Below are positions 9,166-17,548 of a DNA stretch of 64,000 nucleotides, piece after piece. The stretch comes from CAVZOY01 sp963777095 (lineage in GTDB: Bacteria > Actinomycetota > Actinomycetes > Mycobacteriales > Geodermatophilaceae). The notes under the pieces were generated by a model. That model was not told the DNA's origin and searched no databases. It was given only the letters and a program-made list of their open reading frames with translations. The position numbers and the translations under genes were made by a program. Position 1 is the first letter of the stretch; each line of letters begins with the position of its first letter. Location of the stretch: NCBI GenBank assembly GCA_963777095.1, contig CAVZOY010000001.1, positions 558,001 to 622,000 on the forward strand, given 5' to 3'.

Positions 9166-9181
9166 CCGCGTCGTCAAGACG

Positions 9182-9233
9182 GGGTGAGGCGCCCGGGCGC
9201 GGATGCGGCCGATGGTGGCCGTGCGACGGGTGC
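9182..9233. repeat. 52-bp conserved upstream block, copy 1 (before the GH15 gene)
   Basis: Matches 12340-12391 at about 43 of 52 positions without gaps. Both copies run from GGGTGAGG to GCGACGGGTGC. They end roughly 50-60 bp before a start codon that is itself preceded by GGAGGGACGYGCC. It is probably a promoter or leader shared by the GH15 and MFS genes. Confidence 0.55.
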
Positions 9234-9279
9234 GCTCCGCAGCCCGGACTCGACCGCGCAGCCGTCGGAGGGACGTGCC

Positions 9280-11151
9280 ATGACCGAGACCGCCATCGCC
9301 GAACACGGGATCATCGGAGATCTGCAGACCGCCGCGCTGATCACCACCGACGGCTCGGTCGACTGGTTCTGCTGTCCGCGGTTCGACTCGCCCAGCGTCT
9401 TCGGGGCGCTGCTCGACGACGAGCGGGGCGGGCACTTCCGGATCCGGCCGGCGGGGATCGACTACACGACGAAGCAGATGTACTTCCCGGACACCGCCGT
9501 CCTGGTCACCCGGTTCTTCAGCGAGGCCGGCGTGGGCCAGGTCCTCGACTTCATGCCACCGGCGGGGAGCACGGCCACCGACAACCACCGGCTGGTGCGG
9601 ATGGTGCAGTGCGTCCGCGGCGAGATGGACTTCGAGATCGACGTGGCGCCGCGGTTCGACTACGGCCGGCACGCCCACCGCCTGCAGACGACCGAGCACG
9701 GCGCGGTGTTCACGGCGAACGGATCGACGCTGACCCTGCACGTCGTGCGCGAGCCGGGCGACGAGCGGAAGGCCGTCGTGCGGGTCGAGGACGAGGACCT
9801 GCACGCGTCCCTCGAACCTGGTGGCCGGTGAGGTCCGCGGGGTCGTGCTGGAGTCGGCGGCGGACGGTCCGCCGCGCGAGATCCGCGTCGCCGAGATCCG
9901 GGGGCTCTTCGACGAGACGGTGCGGCTTCTGGCGGTCGTGGCTGGCCGGGTCGACCTACACCGGCCGGTGGCGCGAGGCGGTGCAGCGGTCGGCGATCAC
10001 GCTCAAGCTGATGACCTACGCCCCGACCGGCGGGCTGGTCGCCGCCCCGACCGCCGCCCTCCCCGAGCAGGTCGGCGGCGAGCGCAACTGGGACTACCGC
10101 TACACCTGGGTGCGCGACGCCTCGTTCTCGGTGCACGCCCTGCTCCGGCTGGGCTTCGTCGAGGAGGCCGGCCAGTTCGCGCACTGGCTGGGCGACCGGG
10201 TCCGGGAGCGGGTCGGCAGCGACAGCGGCCCGATGAACATCATGTACCGCATCGACGGATCCTCCGACCTCAAGGAGGACGTCCTCGACCACTGGGCGGG
10301 CTACCGCGGTTCGGCTCCCGTGCGCATCGGCAACGGCGCCGCCGAGCAACTGCAGCTCGACATCTACGGCGAGGCGCTGGACAGCATCCATGCCGCGGTG
10401 GAAGCCGGGCTGGCCCTCCCCTACCAGGGCTGGTCGGCGCTGACCGGCGTCCTGAACTGGCTCGCGGACAACTGGGACCAGCCCGAGGAGGGCATCTGGG
10501 AGACCCGTGGCGGGCGGCAGTCGTTCACCTACGGGCGGGTCATGTGCTGGGTGGCCTTCGACCGGGGCATCCGCATGGCCGTCGAGCACGGCCGCCCTGC
10601 CCCGCTGGAGCGCTGGACGGCCGAACGGGACCGGATCTACGAGCAGGTGATGGAGCGGGGCTTCCACACGTCCCGGCAGGCGTTCGTCCAGCACTACGAC
10701 ACCGACGTCCTGGACGCGGCGCTGCTGCGGATGCCCACCGTCGGCTTCATCGACGGCCGCGATCCCGCTCTGGCAGTCGACGCTGACCGCGATGGACGAG
10801 GAGCTGGTCACCGACAGCCTGGTGTACCGCTACAACCCGGAGGCGTCCCCCGACGGACTGCGGGGTTCGGAGGGCACCTTCTCCCTCTGCACGTTCGCCT
10901 ACGTCGACGCGCTCACCCGGGCCGGTCGGCTCGACGACGCGCGGACGGCCTTCGAGAAGATGCTCACCTACGCCAACCACGCCGGGCTGTACTCCGAGGA
11001 GATCGCCCTGACCGGCGAGCAGATCGGCAACTTCCCGCAGGCGTTCACGCACCTGGCGCTGATCGACGCCGCGGTCACCCTCGACGCCGCGCTGGACGGG
11101 GCGGGCGAGCGCTCGGGCGTGACCTCCGTCCCGGACCGGGGGCATGCCTGA
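9280..11151 (+). pseudogene. Glycoside hydrolase family 15 enzyme (trehalase or glucoamylase type), three +1 frameshifts
   Basis: Corrected product is 622 residues, the usual size for actinobacterial GH15 enzymes. The N-terminal beta domain opens with I-A-E-H-G-I-I-G-D-L-Q-T-A-A-L-I and G-S-V-D-W-F-C-C-P-R-F-D-S-P-S-V-F. The (alpha/alpha)6 catalytic barrel carries E-R-N-W-D-Y-R-Y-T-W-V-R-D-A-S-F, G-I-W-E-T-R-G and S-E-G-T-F-S-L-C-T-F; the Glu residues of the last two are the likely acid/base pair. Extra bases near 9809, 9926 and 10764 interrupt the frame, and the conserved family sequence continues after each. It probably hydrolyses trehalose or short alpha-glucans in the cytoplasm. ATG 9280 follows GGAGGGACGTGCC. 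Confidence 0.85.
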
Positions 11152-11211
11152 CAGCACCACCGACGTCTCCCGCCGGCCTGCTCGACGCCGTTCCAGCAGG
11201 AAGGTCGTGTG

Positions 11212-12345
11212 ATGCGAACGCGGTGGTCGCGGGTCGTCGCATCCATGGCCCTGACGGTCTGGATGGCGGCGCCGGCCGTCCCCGCCGCCGCCTTCGGCAC
11301 GATCGACGGCGGCGGCCAGCATCGGGAGCACGAACGGATCACCCGTGCCGCCCTGGCCTGTGCCGGCGACGCTGGTTCGGATGTGAATTGTCTGGAGCCG
11401 GTGTCCATCGACTTCCTGGCCGGACACGACCGCCAATTCGGGGCCGTGGGGGCGCCCGACAGCGACGAGATCTCCGACCCGGCCGCGCATTGCGACAATG
11501 CCGACTTCCTCGAGACGGGCTATCCCCGCACCCGCGAACTGGCTACGGCAGGACTCGTCGACTGCGTCGAACACCTGCGCATGCGTCTCGGAGAAGCGGT
11601 GGACGCCGCCGGCGGGCTGCTCGACGTCGATGGACACATCATCGAGGAGGAGGTCGACTTCGCCTCGGAGTGCAGGCCGTTCGAGCCGGCCGAGCAGCGC
11701 GCCAAGTGCACCTCCCTGGAGGCGTTCGGACGGGTCCTGCACGGGACCCAGGACTTCTACGCGCACAGCAACTGGGCGGACGAATCAGACCCGAGCCGCC
11801 CGATCGGAGCGGACAACCCGCCCGGCCTGAACCTTTCCGGCCCGAGTCCGGTGCTCGACCTGCGGAGCGACAGTGTCGCCACCGTGCCTGCCGAGCTCAG
11901 CACCGGATGCTTCGTCCTGCGGGACGAGGTTCCCGGCGTCGGTGAATGCTCGGACCGGGTCACTCACGCAGCCCTGAACAAGGACAACGGGCTCGTCGAC
12001 CCCGGGACGGGCGAAGCCACCGGTCCGACGACGCCACGCGGCATGGTCGGCGAGAACTTCGCGAAGGCCGTGGCGGGAGCCATCGCCGAGAGCCGCCGAC
12101 AGTGGCAGGACTTCCAGTCGGAACTGGACATCCGTTACGGGGAAGACGATGCGGCGCTCATGACGTGCGCACTCACACATGACCATCCCGTGGACGACTG
12201 CCGCGACCGCGCCTGGATCCGGGTTCTCGTCGGAGTTCTCGCTGTGGTCGCCGCGCTGTCGGTGGTCTCGATCTTCCTGCTCCGTACGCGCCGGCGCCGC
12301 TCCGAGGACCTGCCCTCCGCCGATCGAGTCGCACAGCGCGGGTGA
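11212..12345 (+). CDS. Secreted, membrane-anchored CinY/Het-C-like protein
   Basis: A 378-residue protein. An N-terminal signal peptide (about 1-27, ending A-V-P-A-A-A) is followed by F-G-T-I-D-G-G-G-Q-H-R-E-H-E-R-I-T-R-A-A-L, similar to the start of CinY and VWA7-type proteins. The central V-L-H-G-T-Q-D-F-Y-A-H-S-N-W-A-D resembles the D-F-x-A-H-S-N signature of the Het-C and zinc-dependent phospholipase C-like fold, where His and Asp bind metal. A single C-terminal helix (W-I-R-V-L-V-G-V-L-A-V-V-A-A-L) and an Arg-rich tail anchor it, with the bulk outside the cell. Several Cys pairs fit an extracytoplasmic domain. CinY is named after the cinnamycin gene cluster, but its activity is unknown. 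GTG 11209 directly precedes ATG 11212. Confidence 0.7.
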   Translation: MRTRWSRVVASMALTVWMAAPAVPAAAFGTIDGGGQHREHERITRAALACAGDAGSDVNCLEPVSIDFLAGHDRQFGAVGAPDSDEISDPAAHCDNADFLETGYPRTRELATAGLVDCVEHLRMRLGEAVDAAGGLLDVDGHIIEEEVDFASECRPFEPAEQRAKCTSLEAFGRVLHGTQDFYAHSNWADESDPSRPIGADNPPGLNLSGPSPVLDLRSDSVATVPAELSTGCFVLRDEVPGVGECSDRVTHAALNKDNGLVDPGTGEATGPTTPRGMVGENFAKAVAGAIAESRRQWQDFQSELDIRYGEDDAALMTCALTHDHPVDDCRDRAWIRVLVGVLAVVAALSVVSIFLLRTRRRRSEDLPSADRVAQRG

Positions 12346-12391
12346 GGTGCCCAGGCGCCGAGCCGGTCAACGGTGGCCGGGCGACGGGTGC
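12340..12391. repeat. 52-bp conserved upstream block, copy 2 (before the MFS gene)
   Basis: Second copy of the block at 9182-9233. It starts inside the stop codon of the CinY-like gene and ends 57 bp before the MFS start. See the findings. Confidence 0.55.
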
Positions 12392-12447
12392 AGCTCTGCC
12401 GCGGCCGACGCGATCGAGGGGCCGCGACAGCCGTGGAGGGACGCGCC

Positions 12448-13920
12448 ATGACCAGTTCCCGTACCGACGGCGTCAGCGCCAGGGCAGCAGCGGGCGCCCT
12501 CGTTGTGCCCTTGGCGCTCGCCCAGTTCATCTGCAGCTTCGCCGGGTCCAACATGAACGTGGCGATCAGCACGATCGCCGACGACCTGGACACCTCGGTG
12601 ACGGGGATCCAGACCACCATCACGCTGTTCACGCTCACGATGGCCGCTCTGATGATCCCCGGGAGCAAGCTGACCGACATCTGGGGTCGCAAGGTCTGCT
12701 TCATCGCCGGCCTCGTGGTCTACGGCGCGGGAGCCCTGCTGGCGGCCCTCGCGCAGAACCTGACCACCTTGACGATCGGCTACTCGCTGCTGGAGGGCAT
12801 CGGCTCGGCCCTGCTGATCCCGCCCATCTACATCCTGGTCACGGTGCTGTTCGACGACCTCTCCACCCGCGCCAAGTACTTCGGCGTGGTCAGCGGGGCC
12901 GGGGGCATCGGCGCCGCCGCCGGACCGTTGATCGGCGGGCTGATCACCAGCTACATCAGCTGGCGGGCCTCGTTCCTGCTGCAGGTTCTGGTCGTGGCAG
13001 CGATCGCGTTCCTCGCGCGGCGGCTCGTCGACCCGCCCCTGCCCGCACATCGGCCGAGCTTCGACGTGCTCGGCGCCGTCCTGTCGGCGGTCGGCCTGTT
13101 CTTCGTCGTGTACGGGATCCTGCAGACCGGGACGTACGGCTGGTTCACCGCCAAGGCGGACTTCAGCATCGGCGGCACCGTCGTGATCTCCCAGGGCGGG
13201 GTCTCACCCGTGTGGCTGTTCGTGGCGATCGGCATCGTCATCCTGCTCGTCTTCTTCGTCCACGTGCGCTCGCGCGAGAAGGCCGGCAGGACCCCGCTCG
13301 TGTCGGTCAGCCTGCTCCGCAACCGGACGTCGAACCTCGGCCTGCTCACGCAGAACCTCCAGTGGCTGGTGCTCATGGGCTCGTCGTTCGTGATCTCGGT
13401 CTACCTCCAGCAGGAACGGGGCTACTCCGCGATCGAGACCGGGCTGGTGCTCCTACCGGCGACGATGGGCGTCCTGCTGGCCTCGGCAGCTGCGCAGCGG
13501 ATGGCCGGCCGGCACTCCCAGCGGCGCCTCATCCGGATGGGTTTCGCAGGCACTGTCATCGGCCTCGCCCTCCTCGCGTTGGTCCGCGTGGACCCGACGG
13601 CCGTCTGGACCTTCGTCCCGGGCCTGTTCGTGATGGGTGTGGGCGTCGGCATCATGCTCACGGCGTCGGTGAACCTGGTGCAGTCGGCCTGGCCCGAGGC
13701 GGTTCAGGGCGACATCTCGGGCGTCTCACGCAGCGTCTCGAACCTCGGGTCGTCGCTGGGTGTGGCCGTCGCGGGGTCGCTCGTCGCCGGCGCTGCGGTG
13801 GCCTTCGGCACCTCCTTCGCGCTGGCCATCCTGGTGCTGGGCGTCCTCGCAATGGTCGGATGGGTCGCCGCCCTGCTCATCCCCCGTGCGCCGGAGCCGG
13901 CGGACGCCACAGCCGCGTGA
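12448..13920 (+). CDS. MFS transporter, DHA2 type (14-helix drug:H+ antiporter)
   Basis: A 490-residue, 14-helix protein of the EmrB/QacA class. Typical features are N-M-N-V-A-I-S-T-I-A-D-D-L-D-T-S near the first helix, the motif-A-like G-S-K-L-T-D-I-W-G-R-K-V between helices 2 and 3, and motif C-like G-A-G-G-I-G-A-A-A-G-P-L-I-G-G in helix 5. It probably exports hydrophobic drugs or metabolites using the proton gradient. ATG 12448 follows GGAGGGACGCGCC, the same leader as the GH15 gene. It is not closely similar to the second DHA2 protein at 15787-17385. Confidence 0.88.
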   Translation: MTSSRTDGVSARAAAGALVVPLALAQFICSFAGSNMNVAISTIADDLDTSVTGIQTTITLFTLTMAALMIPGSKLTDIWGRKVCFIAGLVVYGAGALLAALAQNLTTLTIGYSLLEGIGSALLIPPIYILVTVLFDDLSTRAKYFGVVSGAGGIGAAAGPLIGGLITSYISWRASFLLQVLVVAAIAFLARRLVDPPLPAHRPSFDVLGAVLSAVGLFFVVYGILQTGTYGWFTAKADFSIGGTVVISQGGVSPVWLFVAIGIVILLVFFVHVRSREKAGRTPLVSVSLLRNRTSNLGLLTQNLQWLVLMGSSFVISVYLQQERGYSAIETGLVLLPATMGVLLASAAAQRMAGRHSQRRLIRMGFAGTVIGLALLALVRVDPTAVWTFVPGLFVMGVGVGIMLTASVNLVQSAWPEAVQGDISGVSRSVSNLGSSLGVAVAGSLVAGAAVAFGTSFALAILVLGVLAMVGWVAALLIPRAPEPADATAA

Positions 13921-13959
13921 CAGTCCGGGTCGATGCAGCGATGGTGCGCCGGTCCGGCG

Positions 13960-14298
13960 TCAGGCCGTCCGCTCCGAGTCGGCCGCCCGGCCCTCGGCGC
14001 GAAGTCTGGCGCGCACCTCTCGTTCGACCAGGATGGGGACGAACTGGCGGACACGGGCCGTCGCGAACCGGGCGCAGGACTCGGCGAGGTAGCTGCTGAC
14101 CACGCGCTCGAGCGCCGGGTCCCCACCGGCTTCGGCAACCATCCGCACCTGCAACCGCTGCAATTGGACCTCCACGGCGGCGGCGCCGACGAGGGTGCCC
14201 ACAGGCGACGACGGGCCGGGGTGCTGTCTGTCAGCCTCCCGGCGAGGGGCGGGAATCGCGTCGTCGACGATGACGACGTCCGAGCCGTGGATCCGCAT
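13960..14298 (-). CDS. Protein with three-helix-bundle dimerisation domain
   Basis: A 112-residue soluble protein. After a polar N-terminus (M-R-I-H-G-S-D-V-V-I-V-D-D) the last ~55 residues read L-E-R-V-V-S-S-Y-L-A-E-S-C-A-R-F-A-T-A-R and V-R-Q-F-V-P-I-L-V-E-R-E-V-R-A-R-L. The R-V-R-x-F-V-P-I-L-V-E-R-x-V-R signature is that of the actinobacterial three-helix-bundle dimerisation family, often found in small proteins near stress genes. Its role is unknown. ATG 14298 has a GGAG directly before it; a later GTG is possible. It converges with the MFS gene and is divergent from 14480. Confidence 0.65.
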   Translation of the reverse strand: MRIHGSDVVIVDDAIPAPRREADRQHPGPSSPVGTLVGAAAVEVQLQRLQVRMVAEAGGDPALERVVSSYLAESCARFATARVRQFVPILVEREVRARLRAEGRAADSERTA

Positions 14299-14332
14299 CT
14301 CCGCAGTGTCGGAGGCGGCTGCCGGACGGGGA

Positions 14333-14349
14333 TCACCCGGCTGATGTGA
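14333..14349. promoter_or_regulatory. Shared 17-bp element, copy 4 (TCACCC-GGCTG-ATGTGA)
   Basis: Lies in the divergent gap between 14298 (minus) and 14480 (plus). The left arm is perfect; the right arm matches at four of six bases. It is preceded by GGGGA, as in other copies. Confidence 0.45.
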
Positions 14350-14479
14350 CCCGGGCGCGGGGGTCGCGTGCGGCTCATCTGACCGAGGTGACGTGGCTGC
14401 CGCCGAACGCGGCAACTGTAGAGAGCGACCCTCCGGACAGCCGGGCGGCGACCAGCGAGCCACGGCAAGGACGAGAATC

Positions 14480-14752
14480 ATGCCGACGCGGCGATACGAG
14501 ATCCGAATTGCGGGACGGCTGTCCGCCCGTGCCCGCGACGCTTTCGTCGACATGGACGTGCATGCGGTTCCCACGGAGACCGTCATCGCCGGCACTGTCG
14601 GCGATGACGAAGAGTTTCACCGCCTCCTTGCGCTCATCCAGTCCCTCGGCCTCAGCGTCGTGTCCATCGACCAGGTCACCCCGGGTCCCGGGGCGCCGGC
14701 ATCGACGCGCGGCCGGGATTCCGGCACCTCAGCTGCCGGTTCGGCCGGCTGA
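14480..14752 (+). CDS. Small conserved protein, family copy B (90 aa)
   Basis: Function unknown. M-P-T-R-R-Y-E-I-R-I-A-G-R-L-S-A-R-A-R-D-A-F-V-D-M aligns with copies A (124-336) and C (14802-15020), as do the later S-L-G-L-S-V-V-S and Q-V-T-P-G blocks. This copy is the most divergent: the Cys of E-A-F-C-D-M is Val here and the middle D-E-S-H-L-L is D-D-E-E-F-H-R-L-L. It has an extra Ser/Gly/Ala-rich tail of about 20 residues. ATG 14480 follows a weak AGGACGAGA. It converges on copy C with a 49-bp gap, so B and C may be an inverted duplication. Confidence 0.7.
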   Translation: MPTRRYEIRIAGRLSARARDAFVDMDVHAVPTETVIAGTVGDDEEFHRLLALIQSLGLSVVSIDQVTPGPGAPASTRGRDSGTSAAGSAG

Positions 14753-14801
14753 CCAGCTGGGGACGCCGGCGGGACTCTGCTGTGCCGTACTCGCGCCTCC
14801 C

Positions 14802-15020
14802 CTACCGGACAGCGCCGGCGGCCACCCGGTGAACGGAGACGATGAACAGCCCCAGCGTCCGGCACTGGGCCATGATGCCGAGCAGATGGGATTCGTCGAT
14901 GACATCGCCGGACAGCGTCGCGGATCCCGCGCGCTCCTCGATGCGCATGTCGCAGAACGCCTCCCGCCCCTGCTCGGAGAGCTGTCCGTCGACGCGGAAC
15001 TCGTACGTCGAAGTCGTCAT
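14802..15020 (-). CDS. Small conserved protein, family copy C (72 aa)
   Basis: Function unknown. M-T-T-S-T-Y-E-F-R-V-D-G-Q-L-S-E-Q-G-R-E-A-F-C-D-M-shares long identical stretches with copy A, including the Cys and D-E-S-H-L-L-G-I. ATG 15020 follows GGGAGGAAGGGG with an optimal gap; an upstream in-frame GTG at 15047 lies before this ribosome-binding site and is unlikely. The protein looks soluble, and the charged first half and hydrophobic S-L-G-L-F-I-V-S-like second half suggest a small alpha/beta fold. Confidence 0.75.
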   Translation of the reverse strand: MTTSTYEFRVDGQLSEQGREAFCDMRIEERAGSATLSGDVIDESHLLGIMAQCRTLGLFIVSVHRVAAGAVR

Positions 15021-15190
15021 GACCGTGCCCCTTCCTCCCTGCCCCACTCTTCAGCGCTTCGAGGTGGCGGACATCGCCCGGTTGGCGTTGTCCCCGCACC
15101 CGACGAGTCGTCCGCCGGCGGGAGTTCCCGACGTCGGGACCACGCGCGGGGCACGAGAACATCCGGAGGCGCGGATCAGCAGGGGTCGAT

Positions 15191-15207
15191 TCACCCCAAC
15201 CGAATGA
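15191..15207. promoter_or_regulatory. Shared 17-bp element, copy 5 (TCACCC-CAACC-GAATGA)
   Basis: Lies in the divergent gap between 15020 (minus) and 15283 (plus), 76 bp before the plus-strand start. The left arm is perfect; the right arm matches at four of six bases. Confidence 0.5.
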
Positions 15208-15282
15208 CGCGCTCGTCCGGGACGAGACCGACGCTGGGCCCTCCGGGCGGCCGGCCCGGGCCCCTGTCGTCGAGGAGCACCC

Positions 15283-15726
15283 ATGTCCGCAACCCGTTCA
15301 TCGCGCTCCGACGAGCACACGTCCGGCAGTGCCTACCCGGCACGGACGGGCTGGACCGGATGGATCGCCTTCGCGAGTTCGTTGATGGTCGTGCTCGGTC
15401 TGTTCGAGGCGATCCAAGGTCTGGTCGCGATCTTCGATGACGGCTATTACCGCGTGACCGAGAGCGGGCTCGCCGTGAACGTCGACTTCACCGCCTGGGG
15501 GTGGACGCACCTGCTGCTCGGCCTCCTGATCGTCGCCTGTGGCGTCGGTGTGCTGGGCGGCAACCTGGTGGCCCGGACCGGCGCGGTGATCCTGGCCGCA
15601 CTCAGTGCGATCGTGAACCTGCTCTTCATCGAGGCCTACCCCATCTGGAGCATCATCGTCATCACCGTCGACGTCCTGGTGATCTACGCCCTGACCGTCC
15701 ACGGCCGCGAGATGCGCCGGATGTGA
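15283..15726 (+). CDS. DUF7144-type four-helix membrane protein
   Basis: A 147-residue protein with four helices near 27-47, 70-88, 95-112 and 120-138. The signature W-x-x-W-I-x-F-A-x-x-L-M-V-V-L-G-L-F-E-A-I-Q-G-L at the first helix, the F-D-D-G-Y-Y-R-V loop and T-A-W-G-W-T-H-L-L-L-G match the actinobacterial family labelled DUF7144. Function is unknown. ATG 15283 follows GAGGAGCACCC. It is convergent with the MFS gene downstream. Confidence 0.75.
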   Translation: MSATRSSRSDEHTSGSAYPARTGWTGWIAFASSLMVVLGLFEAIQGLVAIFDDGYYRVTESGLAVNVDFTAWGWTHLLLGLLIVACGVGVLGGNLVARTGAVILAALSAIVNLLFIEAYPIWSIIVITVDVLVIYALTVHGREMRRM

Positions 15727-15786
15727 CAGCCGTCTCGTCGCGCCACCACTCGGTGACCACCGGGAAGCCAGGTCGCGGCCGCCCGA

Positions 15787-17385
15787 TCAGCCGAGGGTCG
15801 TTCCTTCGAGTGAGGCAGTCGGAGTGATGTCCGGCAAGCGCCTCATGCGGAACGAGTTGAGCAGCCCGATCAGGCTGGCGAGGACGGACACGAGCATCGC
15901 GAACTGGAGTGAGAGGTTTCGTGCGCCTGTGTTGATCGAGAGGATCTCGGCTCGGACGTCGTCGGGCACGTCCTCGAGAAGCGCGTCGAGTTGGGTGTTG
16001 CTCAACACTTGGGCGTCCTCTTCCAGGACCTGCGCGATCTGCTCCTGCTGATCGGGCGGGATCACGGTGCTCGCCTCGGTCTGGGTCGTGAAGTTCAGGG
16101 ACAGGACCGCCAGCATCACGCCGCCCGCCACCGCCAGGCCGAACGACAGTCCGAACGACCCGCCGGCCGAGTTCACGCCGGCGGCCTCGCTGGCCCGCTC
16201 CTCCTCGACGGGGGCCAGCGTGTAGTTGTTGAGCTGCGAGACCAGGAGCCCCAGGCCGGAGCCGGCCAGCAGCAAGGGTCCGCTGAGCCACCAACCGAAG
16301 TCCGCTCGAGGGACGAGCGGGATGACGAGCAGCAGTCCCACGGTGGTGAGCGCGAACCCGGTCAGGACGATGGTGCTCGCGCGCCGCTTGGTCTTCATCC
16401 GACCGGCGAGCATCGCCACCGCGAACATGCTCAGCGACAGCGGGGCGAGGGAGAGCCCTGCCTGCATCGCGTTGTACTCGAGGGTCATCTGCAGGAAGAG
16501 CGGAAGCACGATCATGGCGCCGCCGAGGGTGATCTGCTGGAGCGTCTGCTGGGTGATCCCGAGCCGGAAGTGCGGGAGGCGGAACAGGTCGGGGTCGATC
16601 AACGACGGCTTCCCCTGGCGCTTGCGGCGCACCAGCCAGTACCCGAGCGAACCGAGCCCGACGACACCGACCGCGATGAGCGCGCCGACAAACCCGCCCC
16701 CCTCCTGCCAGACCAGGATCCCCAGGACGACGCCGCCCATGCCCACGACGGAGAGCGCCGCGCCCACCAGGTCGATGTGGCGCGGCCCGGTGTAGGCCAC
16801 GTCCTTCACGAGCTTGATGTTGGCGAGCACCAGCGCGATGATCACGACCTCGAGGCCGAAGCCCACCCGCCATGACAGGAACGTCGTGACGAAGCCTCCG
16901 AGCAGTGGCCCGACCGCGGCCGCGATGGCGGCGGCGGCCCCCACGAGGGCATAGGTCTTCTTCCGGTCGGCACCCTCGAAGTTCCCGTGGATGAGCGACT
17001 GCATGGCGGGCAGCAACAGCGACGCACCCAGGCCCCCCACGATGGCCCAGAAGATGATGATCGCCGTCAGGCTCTGGGCCATCGTCATCGCCAGCGCGCC
17101 GATCGCGTAGGCGAGCAGCCCCAGCACGTACGCCTTCTTGCGGCCGATGAGGTCGCCCACCTTGCTGCTGATCAGGATGAACGCGGCGGAGACCAGCGCC
17201 TCGAGCGCGATCGCGGACTGGACGCCGCTCACCGTCGTGTCGAGATCATCGACGACCGCCGAGATCGAGACGTTCATCAGCGACGTGTCGACGACGAGCA
17301 CGAACATCGCCGCCGCCAACAGCACGGCCAAGCGCGAACTGTGCGGCTTCTGGTCAGGAGGCGGGGAACTGCCTGCTCTGCTCAC
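15787..17385 (-). CDS. MFS transporter, DHA2/EmrB-QacA type
   Basis: A 532-residue protein with 14 predicted helices. F-V-L-V-V-D-T-S-L-M-N-V-S-I-S-A-V and the following D-L-D-T-T-V-S-G-V-Q-S-A-I mark helix 1 and the first loop of DHA2 exporters. V-G-D-L-I-G-R-K-K-A-Y is motif A. A long periplasmic loop near the C-terminus (E-D-V-P-D-D-V-R-A-E-I) is typical of actinobacterial members. GTG 17385 is preferred because GGAGG lies just upstream; the frame is open to 17433. Probable role: export of toxic or signalling molecules. Confidence 0.87.
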   Translation of the reverse strand: MSRAGSSPPPDQKPHSSRLAVLLAAAMFVLVVDTSLMNVSISAVVDDLDTTVSGVQSAIALEALVSAAFILISSKVGDLIGRKKAYVLGLLAYAIGALAMTMAQSLTAIIIFWAIVGGLGASLLLPAMQSLIHGNFEGADRKKTYALVGAAAAIAAAVGPLLGGFVTTFLSWRVGFGLEVVIIALVLANIKLVKDVAYTGPRHIDLVGAALSVVGMGGVVLGILVWQEGGGFVGALIAVGVVGLGSLGYWLVRRKRQGKPSLIDPDLFRLPHFRLGITQQTLQQITLGGAMIVLPLFLQMTLEYNAMQAGLSLAPLSLSMFAVAMLAGRMKTKRRASTIVLTGFALTTVGLLLVIPLVPRADFGWWLSGPLLLAGSGLGLLVSQLNNYTLAPVEEERASEAAGVNSAGGSFGLSFGLAVAGGVMLAVLSLNFTTQTEASTVIPPDQQEQIAQVLEEDAQVLSNTQLDALLEDVPDDVRAEILSINTGARNLSLQFAMLVSVLASLIGLLNSFRMRRLPDITPTASLEGTTLG

Positions 17386-17548
17386 CGAACCTCCACCAGC
17401 AGCGTCGCGGACGCGGATGCCCAGGGCCGCCATGCGTACGTTTCCCTGGCGCGGCGCCGTCCCGCCTCACCCACGACGGGTGGCTCAGTCACCGATCGGG
17501 TCGAAGGCAGACCTCCAGGGCCGGGAAGCGGTGCCGGAAGAACCGAGG

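Noticed and set aside
8634..11945. A 1103-codon open frame covering three gene regions
   Set aside because: It is a fusion of frames created by inserted bases in the membrane-protein and GH15 genes. Family sequence in it switches frame several times, so it is not one protein.
12340..12345. GGGTGA at the end of the CinY-like gene as a member of the 17-bp element
   Set aside because: It consists of the last Gly codon and the stop codon, and the left arm is poor. I treat it only as the start of the 52-bp duplicated block.
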